Origin: GCA-2401735 sp051252095
GTDB taxonomy: Bacteria; Pseudomonadota; Gammaproteobacteria; Burkholderiales; Methylophilaceae
Reading direction: 5' to 3'
Length of the DNA stretch: 64,000 nt
Assembly: GCA_051252095.1 (NCBI GenBank)
Contig: JBPOFK010000004.1
Span: 1-64,000, forward strand
The first letter of the stretch is position 1; the number at the start of each line of letters is the position of its first letter. The translations under genes were made by a program, and so were the position numbers. Under the pieces are notes generated by a model that worked only from the letters and a program-made list of their open reading frames with translations, had not been told where the DNA came from and did no database searches. Positions 1 to 8,346 of the stretch are shown piece by piece.

Positions 1-75
1 AGTGGTAGTTCAGTTGGTTAGAATACCGGCCTGTCACGCCGGGGGTCGCGGGTTCGAGTCCCGTCCACTCCGCCA
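1..75 (+). tRNA. tRNA-Asp (GTC), 5' end cut by the window edge
   Basis: The sequence folds as a tRNA. The anticodon stem CCGGC (26-30) pairs with GCCGG (38-42) around a seven-base loop carrying anticodon GTC at 33-35, which reads Asp codons. The T-arm GGTTCGAGTCC is canonical and the gene ends with an encoded CCA at 73-75. The 3' acceptor strand CCACTCC needs GGAGTGG at the 5' end, but the window starts at AGTGG, so the first two bases lie outside. Confidence 0.97.
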
Positions 76-162
76 TCAAGGTAAGACATTACATTCAAGA
101 ATTGTCTACAGAGATGTAGTAAATACTGCTAAAGTTAGCAATAAGTTCGACAAGTTAAAGAA

Positions 163-315
163 TTAGTGTTTTTGCTCTATTGCAGCTGTTTCCACAAAGA
201 AAAAGCGGTCATCAAAAGAGTGATTTAACAACTCTGCTTCCTGTTGCGCTTGCATAAAACTCTCAGCTTCATAAACAGGATGGTTTTGTTCATCTAATAC
301 TTGGTAAATCGTCAT
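163..315 (-). CDS. small conserved protein, 50 aa, paralogue of the gene at 18981-19130
   Basis: This is a 50-residue acidic protein of unknown function, starting MTIYQVLDEQN. The ATG at 315 has a strong ribosome site (AAGGAG, seven bases upstream). A second copy of the same family lies at 18981-19130 on the same strand: both share the N-terminal core YQVLDEQN-x-PV and an aromatic/acidic C-terminal half (FFFVE here, YYHVEE there). The shared protein core and good Shine-Dalgarno sites argue that both are real genes. I see no signal peptide, membrane segment or metal motif. Function unknown. Confidence 0.72.
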   Translation of the reverse strand: MTIYQVLDEQNHPVYEAESFMQAQQEAELLNHSFDDRFFFVETAAIEQKH

Positions 316-644
316 TTTGTACTCCTTATCATTAAGTCGTTCAATTGCGTCTTACATAATTGTTAGAGCAAGAAACACACCAAAAATTCAATTAAATTAA
401 TTAGTTAATTTTTATCATTGGCCTACAACAAACACTTAAAGTTAAATCTTAATAATTGATCAAATATTACGGCATCAGTGTGTAATATCTTGCACCAAAG
501 TTGTGACACAACCATGACATTTTGACGTTATAGATGTAATTAAGCCAACTGAGCTGACCTTTAATAGCTGGCTAACCGCGCGCGATATTTATCTAGCAAA
601 CTTTCAAATAGTTAATCTGATTACGCTATAAAGGAGTAACATTA
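316..644. other. intergenic region with a 13-bp palindrome
   Basis: About 330 AT-rich bases between divergently read small genes. The only clear structure is a 13-bp near-perfect palindrome, GTTGTGACACAAC, at 500-512, which could be an operator for the gene at 645 or the one ending at 163. No convincing gene or terminator is seen. Confidence 0.4.
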
Positions 645-896
645 ATGAACCAGCCACCAACAAGGAGTGTAAAAATGCAAAAACTTTTTTACATTGATTA
701 TCCACAAGAATCTTATGAAGGTCAGCCACATCGATATCGCTGTATTTTTTGCCAGCAGGAAACTACAAAGATTAATGGCCGCTTGGAAGGACACCTGCCA
801 GATTGTCAATATCGCACCCAATTAGAACAATCGGGCTTTGAAGCACAAAAGAGTGAGGCACAATCAGGCTATGCTAGTACGGATGAGTTTGATTGA
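645..896 (+). CDS. small zinc-finger-like protein, 83 or 73 aa
   Basis: Hypothetical small soluble protein. The middle holds RYRCIFCQQ (C-x2-C) followed about 20 residues later by GHLPDCQ (H-x4-C), spacing compatible with a single zinc site, after which the tail is acidic and Ser/Gln rich. Two starts are plausible: ATG 645 with AAGGAG eight bases upstream, and in-frame ATG 675 with its own AAGGAG seven bases upstream. The second would give a protein starting MQKLFYIDY, where the better folded part begins. Zinc binding is inferred from cysteine/histidine spacing only. Confidence 0.75.
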   Translation: MNQPPTRSVKMQKLFYIDYPQESYEGQPHRYRCIFCQQETTKINGRLEGHLPDCQYRTQLEQSGFEAQKSEAQSGYASTDEFD

Positions 897-949
897 TTTA
901 ACTAGCCAATTGATGCACTAACAAATTAAACTAGTATGTTAATTAGACA

Positions 950-1093
950 TCAGATTGTTTCTAACTCTTCAATCTGATTGTTTTCCTCATCTTCCCAATA
1001 TGCCAAATCTTGCGCACTGAACATCTCATTATCAAGATTCATAAAGTCCCAGAATTTTTGGTTCTCTTGTTTCAGTAGTTCATAAATATTCAT
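950..1093 (-). CDS. small acidic hypothetical protein, 47 aa
   Basis: A 47-codon frame starting MNIYELLKQENQ, with GAGGTG about five bases before the ATG. The product is strongly acidic (runs such as YWEDEEN near residue 33) and lacks a signal peptide or membrane segment. No family recognised. It is supported by the ribosome site and by an ordinary codon pattern, but not by any paralogue in the window. Confidence 0.5.
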   Translation of the reverse strand: MNIYELLKQENQKFWDFMNLDNEMFSAQDLAYWEDEENNQIEELETI

Positions 1094-1179
1094 CACACAC
1101 CTCATTTCTGAATTACGTATCATTGATTATCACATCGGTATGCGCCAGATAAACTTAAGAAAAAAAAGATATTTATTAT

Positions 1180-1725
1180 TTAATTCTGACTATTAGGTCT
1201 AATGTTGCCACAGCCGGCACCTAACCACTTTCCTGCAATCTCAGCTTTTTCATCGACAGCCGCACCTTGTGCTTGCCCTGTAAATTGCGTACTACCAGAA
1301 AAAGTTTGCGGGCTAGTGATTACCCCTTGAGCAGAACCATTACCTTTTAACTTAACACTGTTGCAAGTAAAATTCATTTTGTAAGCATTACCCTCTCTGA
1401 TGGCGCTTTCAGAGACACACCCTAACTCTTCTTGGTACATTTGCGGAAGCGCTTGTTGATTAGCCATTTCTTGGGTAATGCAGGTGCGTGAGATTGCAGC
1501 ACCATTCTCAATTTCTGGCATTTCAAGGCCATATTCTTTAGCTAAATCTTGCATATTCTGCATTTGGTCTTCGGGAATATGAGGCACTAGTCTGAGAAGA
1601 TCTGATGACGTTCTAATTTCCCACAAACCAGGTCGCATTTGAATCGTTTTTGCTTGCGCAATCTGAACAGGCAATAAAAAAACTGATGACAAGAGCACCA
1701 CTAAGGTCAAAATTGATTGGTACAT
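1180..1725 (-). CDS. DUF3617 family exported protein
   Basis: This 181-residue protein has a classical signal peptide (residues 1-25, ending QIAQA) followed by the MRPGLWEIRTSS opening that marks the DUF3617 family of periplasmic proteins. Four cysteines remain in the mature part (about 82, 103, 121 and 172), including the RTCITQE segment typical of the family, and could form two disulfides. The family has no established function; proteobacterial genomes often carry several copies. The gene stands alone between small genes. Confidence 0.85.
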   Translation of the reverse strand: MYQSILTLVVLLSSVFLLPVQIAQAKTIQMRPGLWEIRTSSDLLRLVPHIPEDQMQNMQDLAKEYGLEMPEIENGAAISRTCITQEMANQQALPQMYQEELGCVSESAIREGNAYKMNFTCNSVKLKGNGSAQGVITSPQTFSGSTQFTGQAQGAAVDEKAEIAGKWLGAGCGNIRPNSQN

Positions 1726-1850
1726 AGTATTGATGGTTTCCTAAGTTAATTATCCCCTGATGCTGAATAGAACCTGACAGACTCAATTAAGTTCAACGCT
1801 TTTGTTTGTCGTTATTTATAATGCTACTTATTGTTAATTAGTTTAATGTA

Positions 1851-2057
1851 ATGAACCCTGAAGATTTAGAAAAACTGCTTCAAATGGAAATGCCTTATGG
1901 CAAATATAAGGGACGCGTTTTAGCAGACTTACCCGGCCACTATCTCAATTGGTTCGCGCGCGAGGGTTTCCCAAAAGGAGAATTAGGCCGTTTATTGCAA
2001 TTAATGCAAGAGATAGACCACAATGGACTATCCACATTGTTAGCGCCGCTAAAATAA
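1851..2057 (+). CDS. DUF3820 family protein, 68 aa
   Basis: Short cytoplasmic protein with the DUF3820 signature MPYGKYKGRVLADLPGHYL followed by NWFAREGFPKGELG, covering nearly the whole length. The family is widespread in proteobacteria; structures of relatives suggest a small nucleic-acid-associated fold, but the role is not settled. The start ATG 1851 is the first in frame, with no strong Shine-Dalgarno. It converges on the antiporter gene ending at 2070. Confidence 0.85.
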   Translation: MNPEDLEKLLQMEMPYGKYKGRVLADLPGHYLNWFAREGFPKGELGRLLQLMQEIDHNGLSTLLAPLK

Positions 2058-2069
2058 AGAAGCATGCGC

Positions 2070-3242
2070 TTAAAGCACAGGCGGATTGTCCACATCCAAT
2101 TGAATTGATTTCTTCAAAATAATAGATGGCAGCATTGTTGTAATGCCAGCATAAACTAGCAATCCACCAAATAATGTATCACTAATGTCAAACTTTTCAT
2201 GCAGGATACTAGCAATAACCAATGTGAAAATGAGTGTAGGCGTCAATGCAATGGCAACATCAAAACTGCTTTTAACATTATCATCATTAACATAAATTCT
2301 CTGCACAGCAACAGTACCGATTCGGAATGGCAATAGCACCGCCGTAATGGCCAAACCAATCCATAGTGATTCTAATTGCAACGCGCCTTCAGGTACGCTC
2401 ATCCCCCCATAAAAGAAATAGAATGGAACAAAAAATGAGGCAAATAACTGCACAGCATGCAAGTTATCTTCAGACGCAAGTGTTGGCATTCTTTCTTGCA
2501 GTTGCCTTGCCGCTAAGCCCGTAAAGAAAGCACCTACAAGATAATAAACACCTAGTTGCTTGGTCATGTAAGCAGCAATTAGTCCCACCATAATTAGCAA
2601 GGAGAACTCTGAACCTGGCGCAAATGGAATCACAATACGGCCTAGGAATATAAACAACAGTGGTAGACCGAATGCAATCGCAATGAGCACCCCAGCGGAG
2701 ATACCTAAAGCACTAGGCGAGCCTGATTTGAGGAAAAAGAACAACAGCAACAATGCGAGCAACTCGCCTGCAATTGATTTGCTCTTGACCCAAAATTCTT
2801 CATTTTCATCTAGCCCAAGGCCATGCAAAGATTCGAGAATAAACCCAGTTGAAGGCGTCAACAATGCAAGCGCAATCAGCCCTGACACTTGCATAGAAAA
2901 GTCAAAATAGTACATACCCACCCATGTAAAACCAGCAATAATGGCACAACGTACAACCAAATGACTGAGCAAAGGCCAAAAGCCTTTTCGCAACTCTCTA
3001 ATATCGACTTCTAGGCCCGCAAATAAAAACAAGGATGAGATACCCAATGCCGCCAGAAAGCTCAGCGTGGTGTCATGACTATAGTCAGCAATACCAAAGA
3101 CAGTGATCATGCCCAAAGCAAAACAGGATAGTGGCGCTGGTATTCGATATTTTTGTAATGTTCTTGGAATAACAAGCAAAATAAAAACTATCGATAAATA
3201 CAGTACCTGTGACGAAATATCTGATAAGGCAATGTTGTTCAT
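2070..3242 (-). CDS. cation:proton antiporter, CPA2 (KefB-like) membrane domain
   Basis: Inner-membrane protein of 390 residues with about 11-12 hydrophobic segments across the whole length. The segment LFLFAGLEVDIRELRK near residue 75 is the conserved core of the Na+/H+ exchanger domain of CPA2 antiporters, which swap K+ or Na+ for protons. Unlike KefB/KefC it has no C-terminal TrkA-N nucleotide-binding domain, so it ends directly after the membrane part. Substrate ion cannot be read from the sequence. Its start at 3242 faces the divergent DUF389 gene at 3383, so the 140-bp gap should hold both promoters. Confidence 0.88.
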   Translation of the reverse strand: MNNIALSDISSQVLYLSIVFILLVIPRTLQKYRIPAPLSCFALGMITVFGIADYSHDTTLSFLAALGISSLFLFAGLEVDIRELRKGFWPLLSHLVVRCAIIAGFTWVGMYYFDFSMQVSGLIALALLTPSTGFILESLHGLGLDENEEFWVKSKSIAGELLALLLLFFFLKSGSPSALGISAGVLIAIAFGLPLLFIFLGRIVIPFAPGSEFSLLIMVGLIAAYMTKQLGVYYLVGAFFTGLAARQLQERMPTLASEDNLHAVQLFASFFVPFYFFYGGMSVPEGALQLESLWIGLAITAVLLPFRIGTVAVQRIYVNDDNVKSSFDVAIALTPTLIFTLVIASILHEKFDISDTLFGGLLVYAGITTMLPSIILKKSIQLDVDNPPVL

Positions 3243-3382
3243 ATGATCATTTTTCTAATAATTAGCTGCATTATTACATAATTTAAATAGCTGGCACATT
3301 AATACAATATTTAATCCGCTGATGATTTTGCACAAATCCAGAGGTGCTATAATCTGCTACAACCTATTACTCACGCTCATCT

Positions 3383-4741
3383 ATGCAACATATCACGCCA
3401 ACCACAGTAGCGCATACTATTCGACATATCTTCAGTTTAGCGGATGATAAATCAGAAGCAGATTTGATTGATACAGAAATCAGATCGAATGTCAGCTTAC
3501 GAGGCACCAATTTATGGGTGCTGATTTTGGCTATTCTTATTGCATCGGTTGGTTTAGACGTTAACTCGACAGCAGTCATTATTGGGGCCATGCTTATTTC
3601 ACCGCTCATGGGTCCTATCATGGGCATCGGTTACGGTATTGGTGTTTATGACTTCCCGCTAATCAAAAAATCAGCGCTTAGCTTAGCAGTGGCAACCCTA
3701 ATTGCGTTTCTCGCCTCCGCTATTTATTTTCTGTTAAGTCCGTTATCAGAAGCACACTCTGAGTTGTTAGCAAGAACATCTCCCACTATTTGGGACGTTC
3801 TGATTGCTTTTTTTGGCGGTTTAGCTGGCATCATTGCGGCGACAAGAAAAATCAAGACCAATGTCATTCCTGGCGTCGCAATCGCGACAGCATTGATGCC
3901 TCCACTCTGTACGGCAGGTTATGGTCTTGCAAATGGGCAATGGCACTTCTTTTTTGGCGCTTTTTATCTCTACATTATCAACTCCGTATTTATTGCCATC
4001 GCAGCAGTGATTATTATTTCAGCCATGAAGCTACCGCATAGAGCTTATGTTGATGCAAAAACGGAAAGCCGAGTAAAAGTATATTTATTTGGATTAGTGC
4101 TGATTACGGTCGTTCCAAGCATGTATCTCGCTTATAACTTGGTAAAAGAAGAAGTTTTTACGCAACGGGCTAAATCATTTGTAATAGAAGAGTTTAAGTT
4201 TGATGAAACTTATTATACGAATCTAGAAATTGATCCAAAGTCAAAAAAAATAGAATTGTCTTTAATTGGGAAACCAATACCAAAAGAAACGTTGGAAACC
4301 ATCCAAAATAAATTAATTAAAAATGACTTACAAGCAGCCTCATTGGTTGTGCATCAAGCTGGTGAGCAAAAAATTGATACCTTGTCTTTAAAAACCAGTA
4401 TCGTTGCTGACTTATATAAGGAAAGTCAAATCGCACTAGACTCTAGAGATAAACAAATAGCGGAGCTGAATGAAAAGCTCAAGTCATATAAAACTAAAGA
4501 AGAGTTAATGGAAAATGTAACGCCCGAGTTGCATACATTATTTCCCGAGATTAATAATATTGTAATTGCGAGCGGTATTAGCTCTACATCGCAATACGAC
4601 GTGTTTCACAAAAAAGTGACATTGCTGCTAGTGAGCGCGAAAAAGAAACTATCTTCGCAAGATTCTGAACGATTAACGGCATGGCTAGCGACACGGTTAA
4701 AGACGCAAGATATTAAATTGATATACCAACAATCAAACTAA
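3383..4741 (+). CDS. DUF389 / TIGR00341 family membrane protein
   Basis: This 452-residue protein begins with a cytoplasmic stretch (1-45), then about six membrane segments (45-250) carrying the DUF389 pattern VGLDVNSTAVIIGAMLISPL and MGPIMGIGYG, and ends in a roughly 200-residue soluble region with predicted coiled coil (around 340-375, SQIALDSRDKQIAELNEKLK). Family members are annotated as TIGR00341 hydrophobic proteins of unknown function. The C-terminal domain is longer than in minimal members. No Shine-Dalgarno is obvious, but ATG 3383 is the first start in frame. Confidence 0.87.
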   Translation: MQHITPTTVAHTIRHIFSLADDKSEADLIDTEIRSNVSLRGTNLWVLILAILIASVGLDVNSTAVIIGAMLISPLMGPIMGIGYGIGVYDFPLIKKSALSLAVATLIAFLASAIYFLLSPLSEAHSELLARTSPTIWDVLIAFFGGLAGIIAATRKIKTNVIPGVAIATALMPPLCTAGYGLANGQWHFFFGAFYLYIINSVFIAIAAVIIISAMKLPHRAYVDAKTESRVKVYLFGLVLITVVPSMYLAYNLVKEEVFTQRAKSFVIEEFKFDETYYTNLEIDPKSKKIELSLIGKPIPKETLETIQNKLIKNDLQAASLVVHQAGEQKIDTLSLKTSIVADLYKESQIALDSRDKQIAELNEKLKSYKTKEELMENVTPELHTLFPEINNIVIASGISSTSQYDVFHKKVTLLLVSAKKKLSSQDSERLTAWLATRLKTQDIKLIYQQSN

Positions 4742-5199
4742 GACAACTACCAAGTAAAAATATCGATGTGCATAGTTCATCTGTATATTGCGCTATTTTG
4801 GTGCAGTTATATAGGTAAATAATTTTTCTGTTGCTCTGTTCAAATGGTTTAACCACTCGCAATGACCATTGGTCTCATCATCGTTTTTTCATTGTAATTA
4901 ACCCTTGCAGTAAATTTGTTCTGCGACTACTTCAACGGTAGAAGTCTTCATATTTCACGGCGCCCCTAGGCGTATTTCTTTCTTTTTAACACTTAAATTG
5001 GCAGGTGTATTGTCTTCTTATTGCGTATTTAAATACACCTCGCTTAGGTTAGGCTGTACTTAAAGCTAAACACAAATAATACAAAATGTTGATTAATAAA
5101 ACGAAGTCAGAAAAATCTGGCACATTGGTTGCTAATGTAATTACTGAGATTTGAGTTTTTGTGAGATGTACCAACTTTACGAATAGATTGGGGATCATC
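4742..5199. other. gene-free interval with one inverted repeat
   Basis: About 460 bases with no supported gene. The only structure I can point to is a 9-bp inverted repeat, AGGTGTATT (5003-5011) with AATACACCT (5032-5040), separated by 20 bases, about 160 bases before the protease gene. It is not followed by a T-run, so it is not a convincing intrinsic terminator. Confidence 0.35.
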
Positions 5200-6207
5200 A
5201 TGACTAGGTTTTTATTTGCATTATTAGGGCTATTGATAGCAACTACAGCATCGGCCGTGCCGAAAGACGAGCTGTTATATAAAATCACCAAACATGTTGT
5301 AAAGGTACATGCCGCACTGACAAATGGCAGCTATGGCTCTGGCTCTGGCGTTGTTGTTGCAAAAGACCGCATCGTCACCAATTGCCATGTCGTCGCCAAT
5401 GCAGCTGGGATTAGTGTGAGTAGCGGCGGTCAATTCTACAAAGCCACCTCTATAACACCGGATTGGTACCATGACGTCTGTATCGTTAAAGTTGAAGGTT
5501 TAGACGCACCCATTGCCACAATAGGCTCAAGCAAAAACTTACAATATGAGCAACCAGTGTTTGCAATCGGTTATCCAAATTTCTCTCCTGCACCTGTTAG
5601 TACATATGGCTATGTAAAAGGTTTGTTCACGATGGACGATAGCGTCATCGTTCGTGCAAGCAGTACTTTTAGATTAGGCGCCAGTGGTGGCGGACTATTT
5701 GATGATGCAGGTCAATTAGTCGGCGTGATTACACTTAAAAGTCCTGGTAGACATTCTTATTATTACAATATGCCGGTTGAGTGGGTGCAAGCTTTATTGG
5801 ATCAGCCAGAGCAAGAGATAAGTGCAAAAGCTGCGCCAGCATTTTGGGCATCTGAAGCCGATCAATGGCCATTTTTCATGCAAGTTGTGGGGCCATATTT
5901 AACAGAAGATTGGTCCTCGCTCATGACGATCGCCACAAAGTGGACAGTTGAAGAACCCAATAATATAGAAGCATGGTTTTATTTAGCTGCTGCTGAGTAT
6001 GCCAATCACGATAGAGCGAATGCAGAACAACACATGAAGAAAGTGACCGCAATGAATGCGCAACATAGCCAAGCCATTTACTATCTCGGGTTAATTGCTG
6101 AAGAAAATGGAAAGCATATGGAAGCCTTAACGAATATAGCGCTTTTAACTGAGCTAGACGCTGAAGCTGCAACCAAACTTAAATCAAAAGTCAATGGCTC
6201 AAACTAA
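5200..6207 (+). CDS. secreted trypsin-like serine protease with C-terminal TPR repeats (copy 1)
   Basis: A 335-residue exported protein. Residues 1-19 are a signal peptide (ending TASA). The protease domain follows with a complete catalytic triad: His63 in TNCHVVAN, Asp92 in WYHDVCIVKV and Ser162 in LGASGGGLFDD. After about residue 210 come two TPR-like repeats (EAWFYLAAAEYANHDRANAE and a following copy). The start ATG 5200 is preferred over an upstream start because it places the signal peptide at the N terminus. It has a tandem paralogue at 6678 and a third at 25753-26691. HtrA-like fold, but with TPRs instead of PDZ domains; substrate unknown. Confidence 0.9.
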   Translation: MTRFLFALLGLLIATTASAVPKDELLYKITKHVVKVHAALTNGSYGSGSGVVVAKDRIVTNCHVVANAAGISVSSGGQFYKATSITPDWYHDVCIVKVEGLDAPIATIGSSKNLQYEQPVFAIGYPNFSPAPVSTYGYVKGLFTMDDSVIVRASSTFRLGASGGGLFDDAGQLVGVITLKSPGRHSYYYNMPVEWVQALLDQPEQEISAKAAPAFWASEADQWPFFMQVVGPYLTEDWSSLMTIATKWTVEEPNNIEAWFYLAAAEYANHDRANAEQHMKKVTAMNAQHSQAIYYLGLIAEENGKHMEALTNIALLTELDAEAATKLKSKVNGSN

Positions 6208-6254
6208 TCGATATTGAAAATTACAGAGCTGAATAATAATCAACCTAAGTAATC

Positions 6255-6281
6255 AAATAGGTGCATTAAATGCACCTATTT
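6255..6281. repeat. perfect 11-bp hairpin downstream of protease copy 1
   Basis: AAATAGGTGCA (6255-6265) and TGCACCTATTT (6271-6281) pair perfectly around a five-base loop, 48 bases after the stop codon of the first protease. There is no real T-run behind it, so it may protect the mRNA end or terminate weakly. Confidence 0.5.
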
Positions 6282-6449
6282 GGTGCGTTATGGCTTGTTT
6301 TCTCAATAGTGATCTTCTCTAGAATTAAGATGCATTATCGTGATTTCACATCCATTGTTTGACCTTCACTAACCCCCATGAAACGTTACACCAACTACAG
6401 TCTTGTAGTTTCTGTTATGCCTCTAATGTCGCTATAAGCTATATTTAAC

Positions 6450-6488
6450 GCGGCTATCAGCTAAATTAAAATTTTAGCTGATAGCCGC
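6450..6488. repeat. perfect 16-bp inverted repeat between the two protease genes
   Basis: GCGGCTATCAGCTAAA (6450-6465) and its exact reverse complement (6473-6488) are separated by seven AT bases. A 16-bp perfect stem in an AT-rich spacer is unlikely by chance. No T-run follows on either strand. It lies about 190 bases before protease copy 2. Terminator, operator and mobile-repeat end are all possible. Confidence 0.6.
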
Positions 6489-6520
6489 CAACATAAAATT
6501 CTCTAACCTGAGTGCGTCCA

Positions 6521-6560
6521 GCCCAAGCCCCTGCATTTCCATGCATTAGCAATACACAAT
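6521..6560. repeat. intergenic hairpin motif, copy A
   Basis: The stretch GCCCAAGCCCCTGCAT, then ATGCATTAGCAATAC, forms a small TGCAT/ATGCA hairpin followed by TAGCAATAC. A closely similar block occurs at 8211-8250. Both lie roughly 110-160 bases upstream of a gene start (6678 and 8347). They may be remnants of a dispersed intergenic repeat or a shared control site. Confidence 0.4.
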
Positions 6561-6677
6561 AAACAGAGAATTTGCTGCCAAGAATCATGGCATGGCCATT
6601 GCTATTACCTAGTTAAAGGTATCAATTTTTGATGCATTAAGTTTGGCTAATACGGTGTTTGTATTTTGATTGGGGCA

Positions 6678-7682
6678 ATGATGAAAAGACTATTATTGAC
6701 AGTATTGCTTTTAGGATTAACTAATGTTGCGTTCGCAATACCAACAGAAGCGATGGTAAATGAAGTCACTAAGCATGTGATTAAGGTACAGGTAAAGCTA
6801 AAAAGTGGCAATGATGGAATGGGCTCAGGTGTCGTTATCGCCAAAGACCGCATCGTCACCAATTGCCATGTTGTGGCTAATGCAACCAGTATTAATGTAC
6901 TAGTTGGCAATCAATCTTACACTGCTAGCGCAGTCACACCAGACTGGTACCACGATATATGCTTGCTTAAAGTTGAAGGTTTAAATGCACCGATTGTAAA
7001 AATGGGGATGAGTCAAAATCTGGAATACCAACAATCTGTTTTTGCGATTGGTTATCCTAACCGCTCCACTAAACCTGTTACTAGCCATGGCTACGTTAAA
7101 GGATTACTGCCGATGGATAATAGTGTGATAGTGCGGGCAAGCAGTGCGTTTGAACGAGGTCAAAGCGGTGGTGGTTTATTTGATGATGAAGGCAATCTAA
7201 TCGGTGTAATTACATTAAAAAGCCCCGGTAGAGATGCATATTATTACAATATGCCAGTTGAGTGGGTGCAGGCGCTCCTTGATAAGCCTGAAGATGCGAT
7301 TAACTCAAATGCAGAGCCTGCTTTTTGGGCGACCCCAAGTGAAAAATGGCCCTTTTTTATGCAAGTCGTTCACCCCTACTTGACGAAGCAATGGACAAAA
7401 CTTTTATCTGTTGCGACCCAGTGGACATTACATGAGCCGAACAACACTGAAGCTTGGTTCTATCTTGCAGTTGCGGAGTATTCTGTAGATGACTTGGAAA
7501 AGGCTGAAACGCATTTACGTAAAGTAACAGCCAATAATGCTAACCACAGTCAAGCAATTTACTATCTTGCACTCATTGCAGAAAAAAATGGAAAGCATAA
7601 CGAAGCACTCACAAACGTAGCTTTATTGACAACATTAGACGCAAATGCCGCAAATAAGCTAAAATCTGTTGTATATGATTAA
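6678..7682 (+). CDS. secreted trypsin-like serine protease with TPR repeats (copy 2)
   Basis: Tandem paralogue of the gene at 5200. The product is 334 residues with a signal peptide (MMKRLLLTVLLLG up to VAFA), the same catalytic motifs (TNCHVVAN, WYHDICLLKV, GQSGGGLFDDEG) and the same C-terminal TPR pair (EAWFYLAVAEYSVDDLEKAE). ATG 6678 follows TTGGGG at Shine-Dalgarno distance; ATG 6681 is equally possible. The pair is highly similar from the protease core to the TPR end but the spacer between them is not duplicated, suggesting an older duplication. Its stop overlaps the start of the gene at 7675, so the two are probably translated together. Confidence 0.9.
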   Translation: MMKRLLLTVLLLGLTNVAFAIPTEAMVNEVTKHVIKVQVKLKSGNDGMGSGVVIAKDRIVTNCHVVANATSINVLVGNQSYTASAVTPDWYHDICLLKVEGLNAPIVKMGMSQNLEYQQSVFAIGYPNRSTKPVTSHGYVKGLLPMDNSVIVRASSAFERGQSGGGLFDDEGNLIGVITLKSPGRDAYYYNMPVEWVQALLDKPEDAINSNAEPAFWATPSEKWPFFMQVVHPYLTKQWTKLLSVATQWTLHEPNNTEAWFYLAVAEYSVDDLEKAETHLRKVTANNANHSQAIYYLALIAEKNGKHNEALTNVALLTTLDANAANKLKSVVYD

Positions 7683-8124
7683 TGATGCGTTGATTAAAAA
7701 ACTAAGTATTGTTTTTGTCACTATTGCTATCGCTTTTGCTTTTGGGTATTTCTATTCAAGTCCAGTTAATAAGGCAACAATCGCCTCTGAAAAGGACCTA
7801 GCGCTAGCTACAGCGATTAATGATTGTGATGAAATTACAGATCGCGCAGCTTCACATTTAAAGGCAATTGTAGAATTCCAGAAATTAGAAATAATCGGCC
7901 GTAAAGCACGAGTGTTTAAGCTATGCATGGGTGACCATGGTTATACAGAAAACAAATTATGGTTAGATTACACTAAGCCAGCTGCTGAAAAAAAAGCGCG
8001 TGATAGCAATATATCAGTCGACGAAGCACTGGAAAATATACGCCGCACTGACATGAAGGAAACATATATGGATGCGCAACGACCACTTTATTGGGTCAAA
8101 CGTGCTCCTCAACGACCAGAATAA
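7675..8124 (+). CDS. hypothetical single-span membrane or exported protein
   Basis: A 149-residue protein starting at ATG 7675, eight bases inside the end of protease copy 2, which indicates translational coupling. Residues about 8-27 (KLSIVFVTIAIAFAFGYFYS) form one hydrophobic segment; the rest is hydrophilic, helical and would sit in the periplasm. Two cysteines at about 51 and 82 could form a disulfide. I do not recognise the family. The overlap with the protease suggests a partner role, for instance an anchor or inhibitor, but that is inference only. Confidence 0.72.
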   Translation: MINDALIKKLSIVFVTIAIAFAFGYFYSSPVNKATIASEKDLALATAINDCDEITDRAASHLKAIVEFQKLEIIGRKARVFKLCMGDHGYTENKLWLDYTKPAAEKKARDSNISVDEALENIRRTDMKETYMDAQRPLYWVKRAPQRPE

Positions 8125-8210
8125 AAGCTTCACATGCGTTTTCATCACACCTTAATTTAGTAGCACTTAGCTTTACATCCTAATCATTTCGCTACTTTCG
8201 CTCTTCTATC

Positions 8211-8250
8211 CAAAGCCCAATCTCTGCATATCACGATATGCTAGCAATAC
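8211..8250. repeat. intergenic hairpin motif, copy B
   Basis: CCAAAGCCCAATCTCTGCAT leads into a GCATATC/GATATGC hairpin and then CTAGCAATAC. The same order of elements is seen at 6521-6560. It lies about 100 bases upstream of the cyclase-like gene at 8347. Confidence 0.4.
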
Positions 8251-8346
8251 TGCTATATTTGCACGATAATAGCTGTTTGAAATGTTAGATAATAGTGATT
8301 AATATGGTCATTCGGTTATTAAGTACTATATAGAGTAAACAACAAA

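Noticed and set aside
3367..3627. 86-codon minus-strand frame opposite the DUF389 gene
   Set aside because: Antisense of a well-recognised family and without its own signals.
4742..5160. Small genes in the spacer before protease copy 1
   Set aside because: Frames there lack ribosome sites and conserved motifs.
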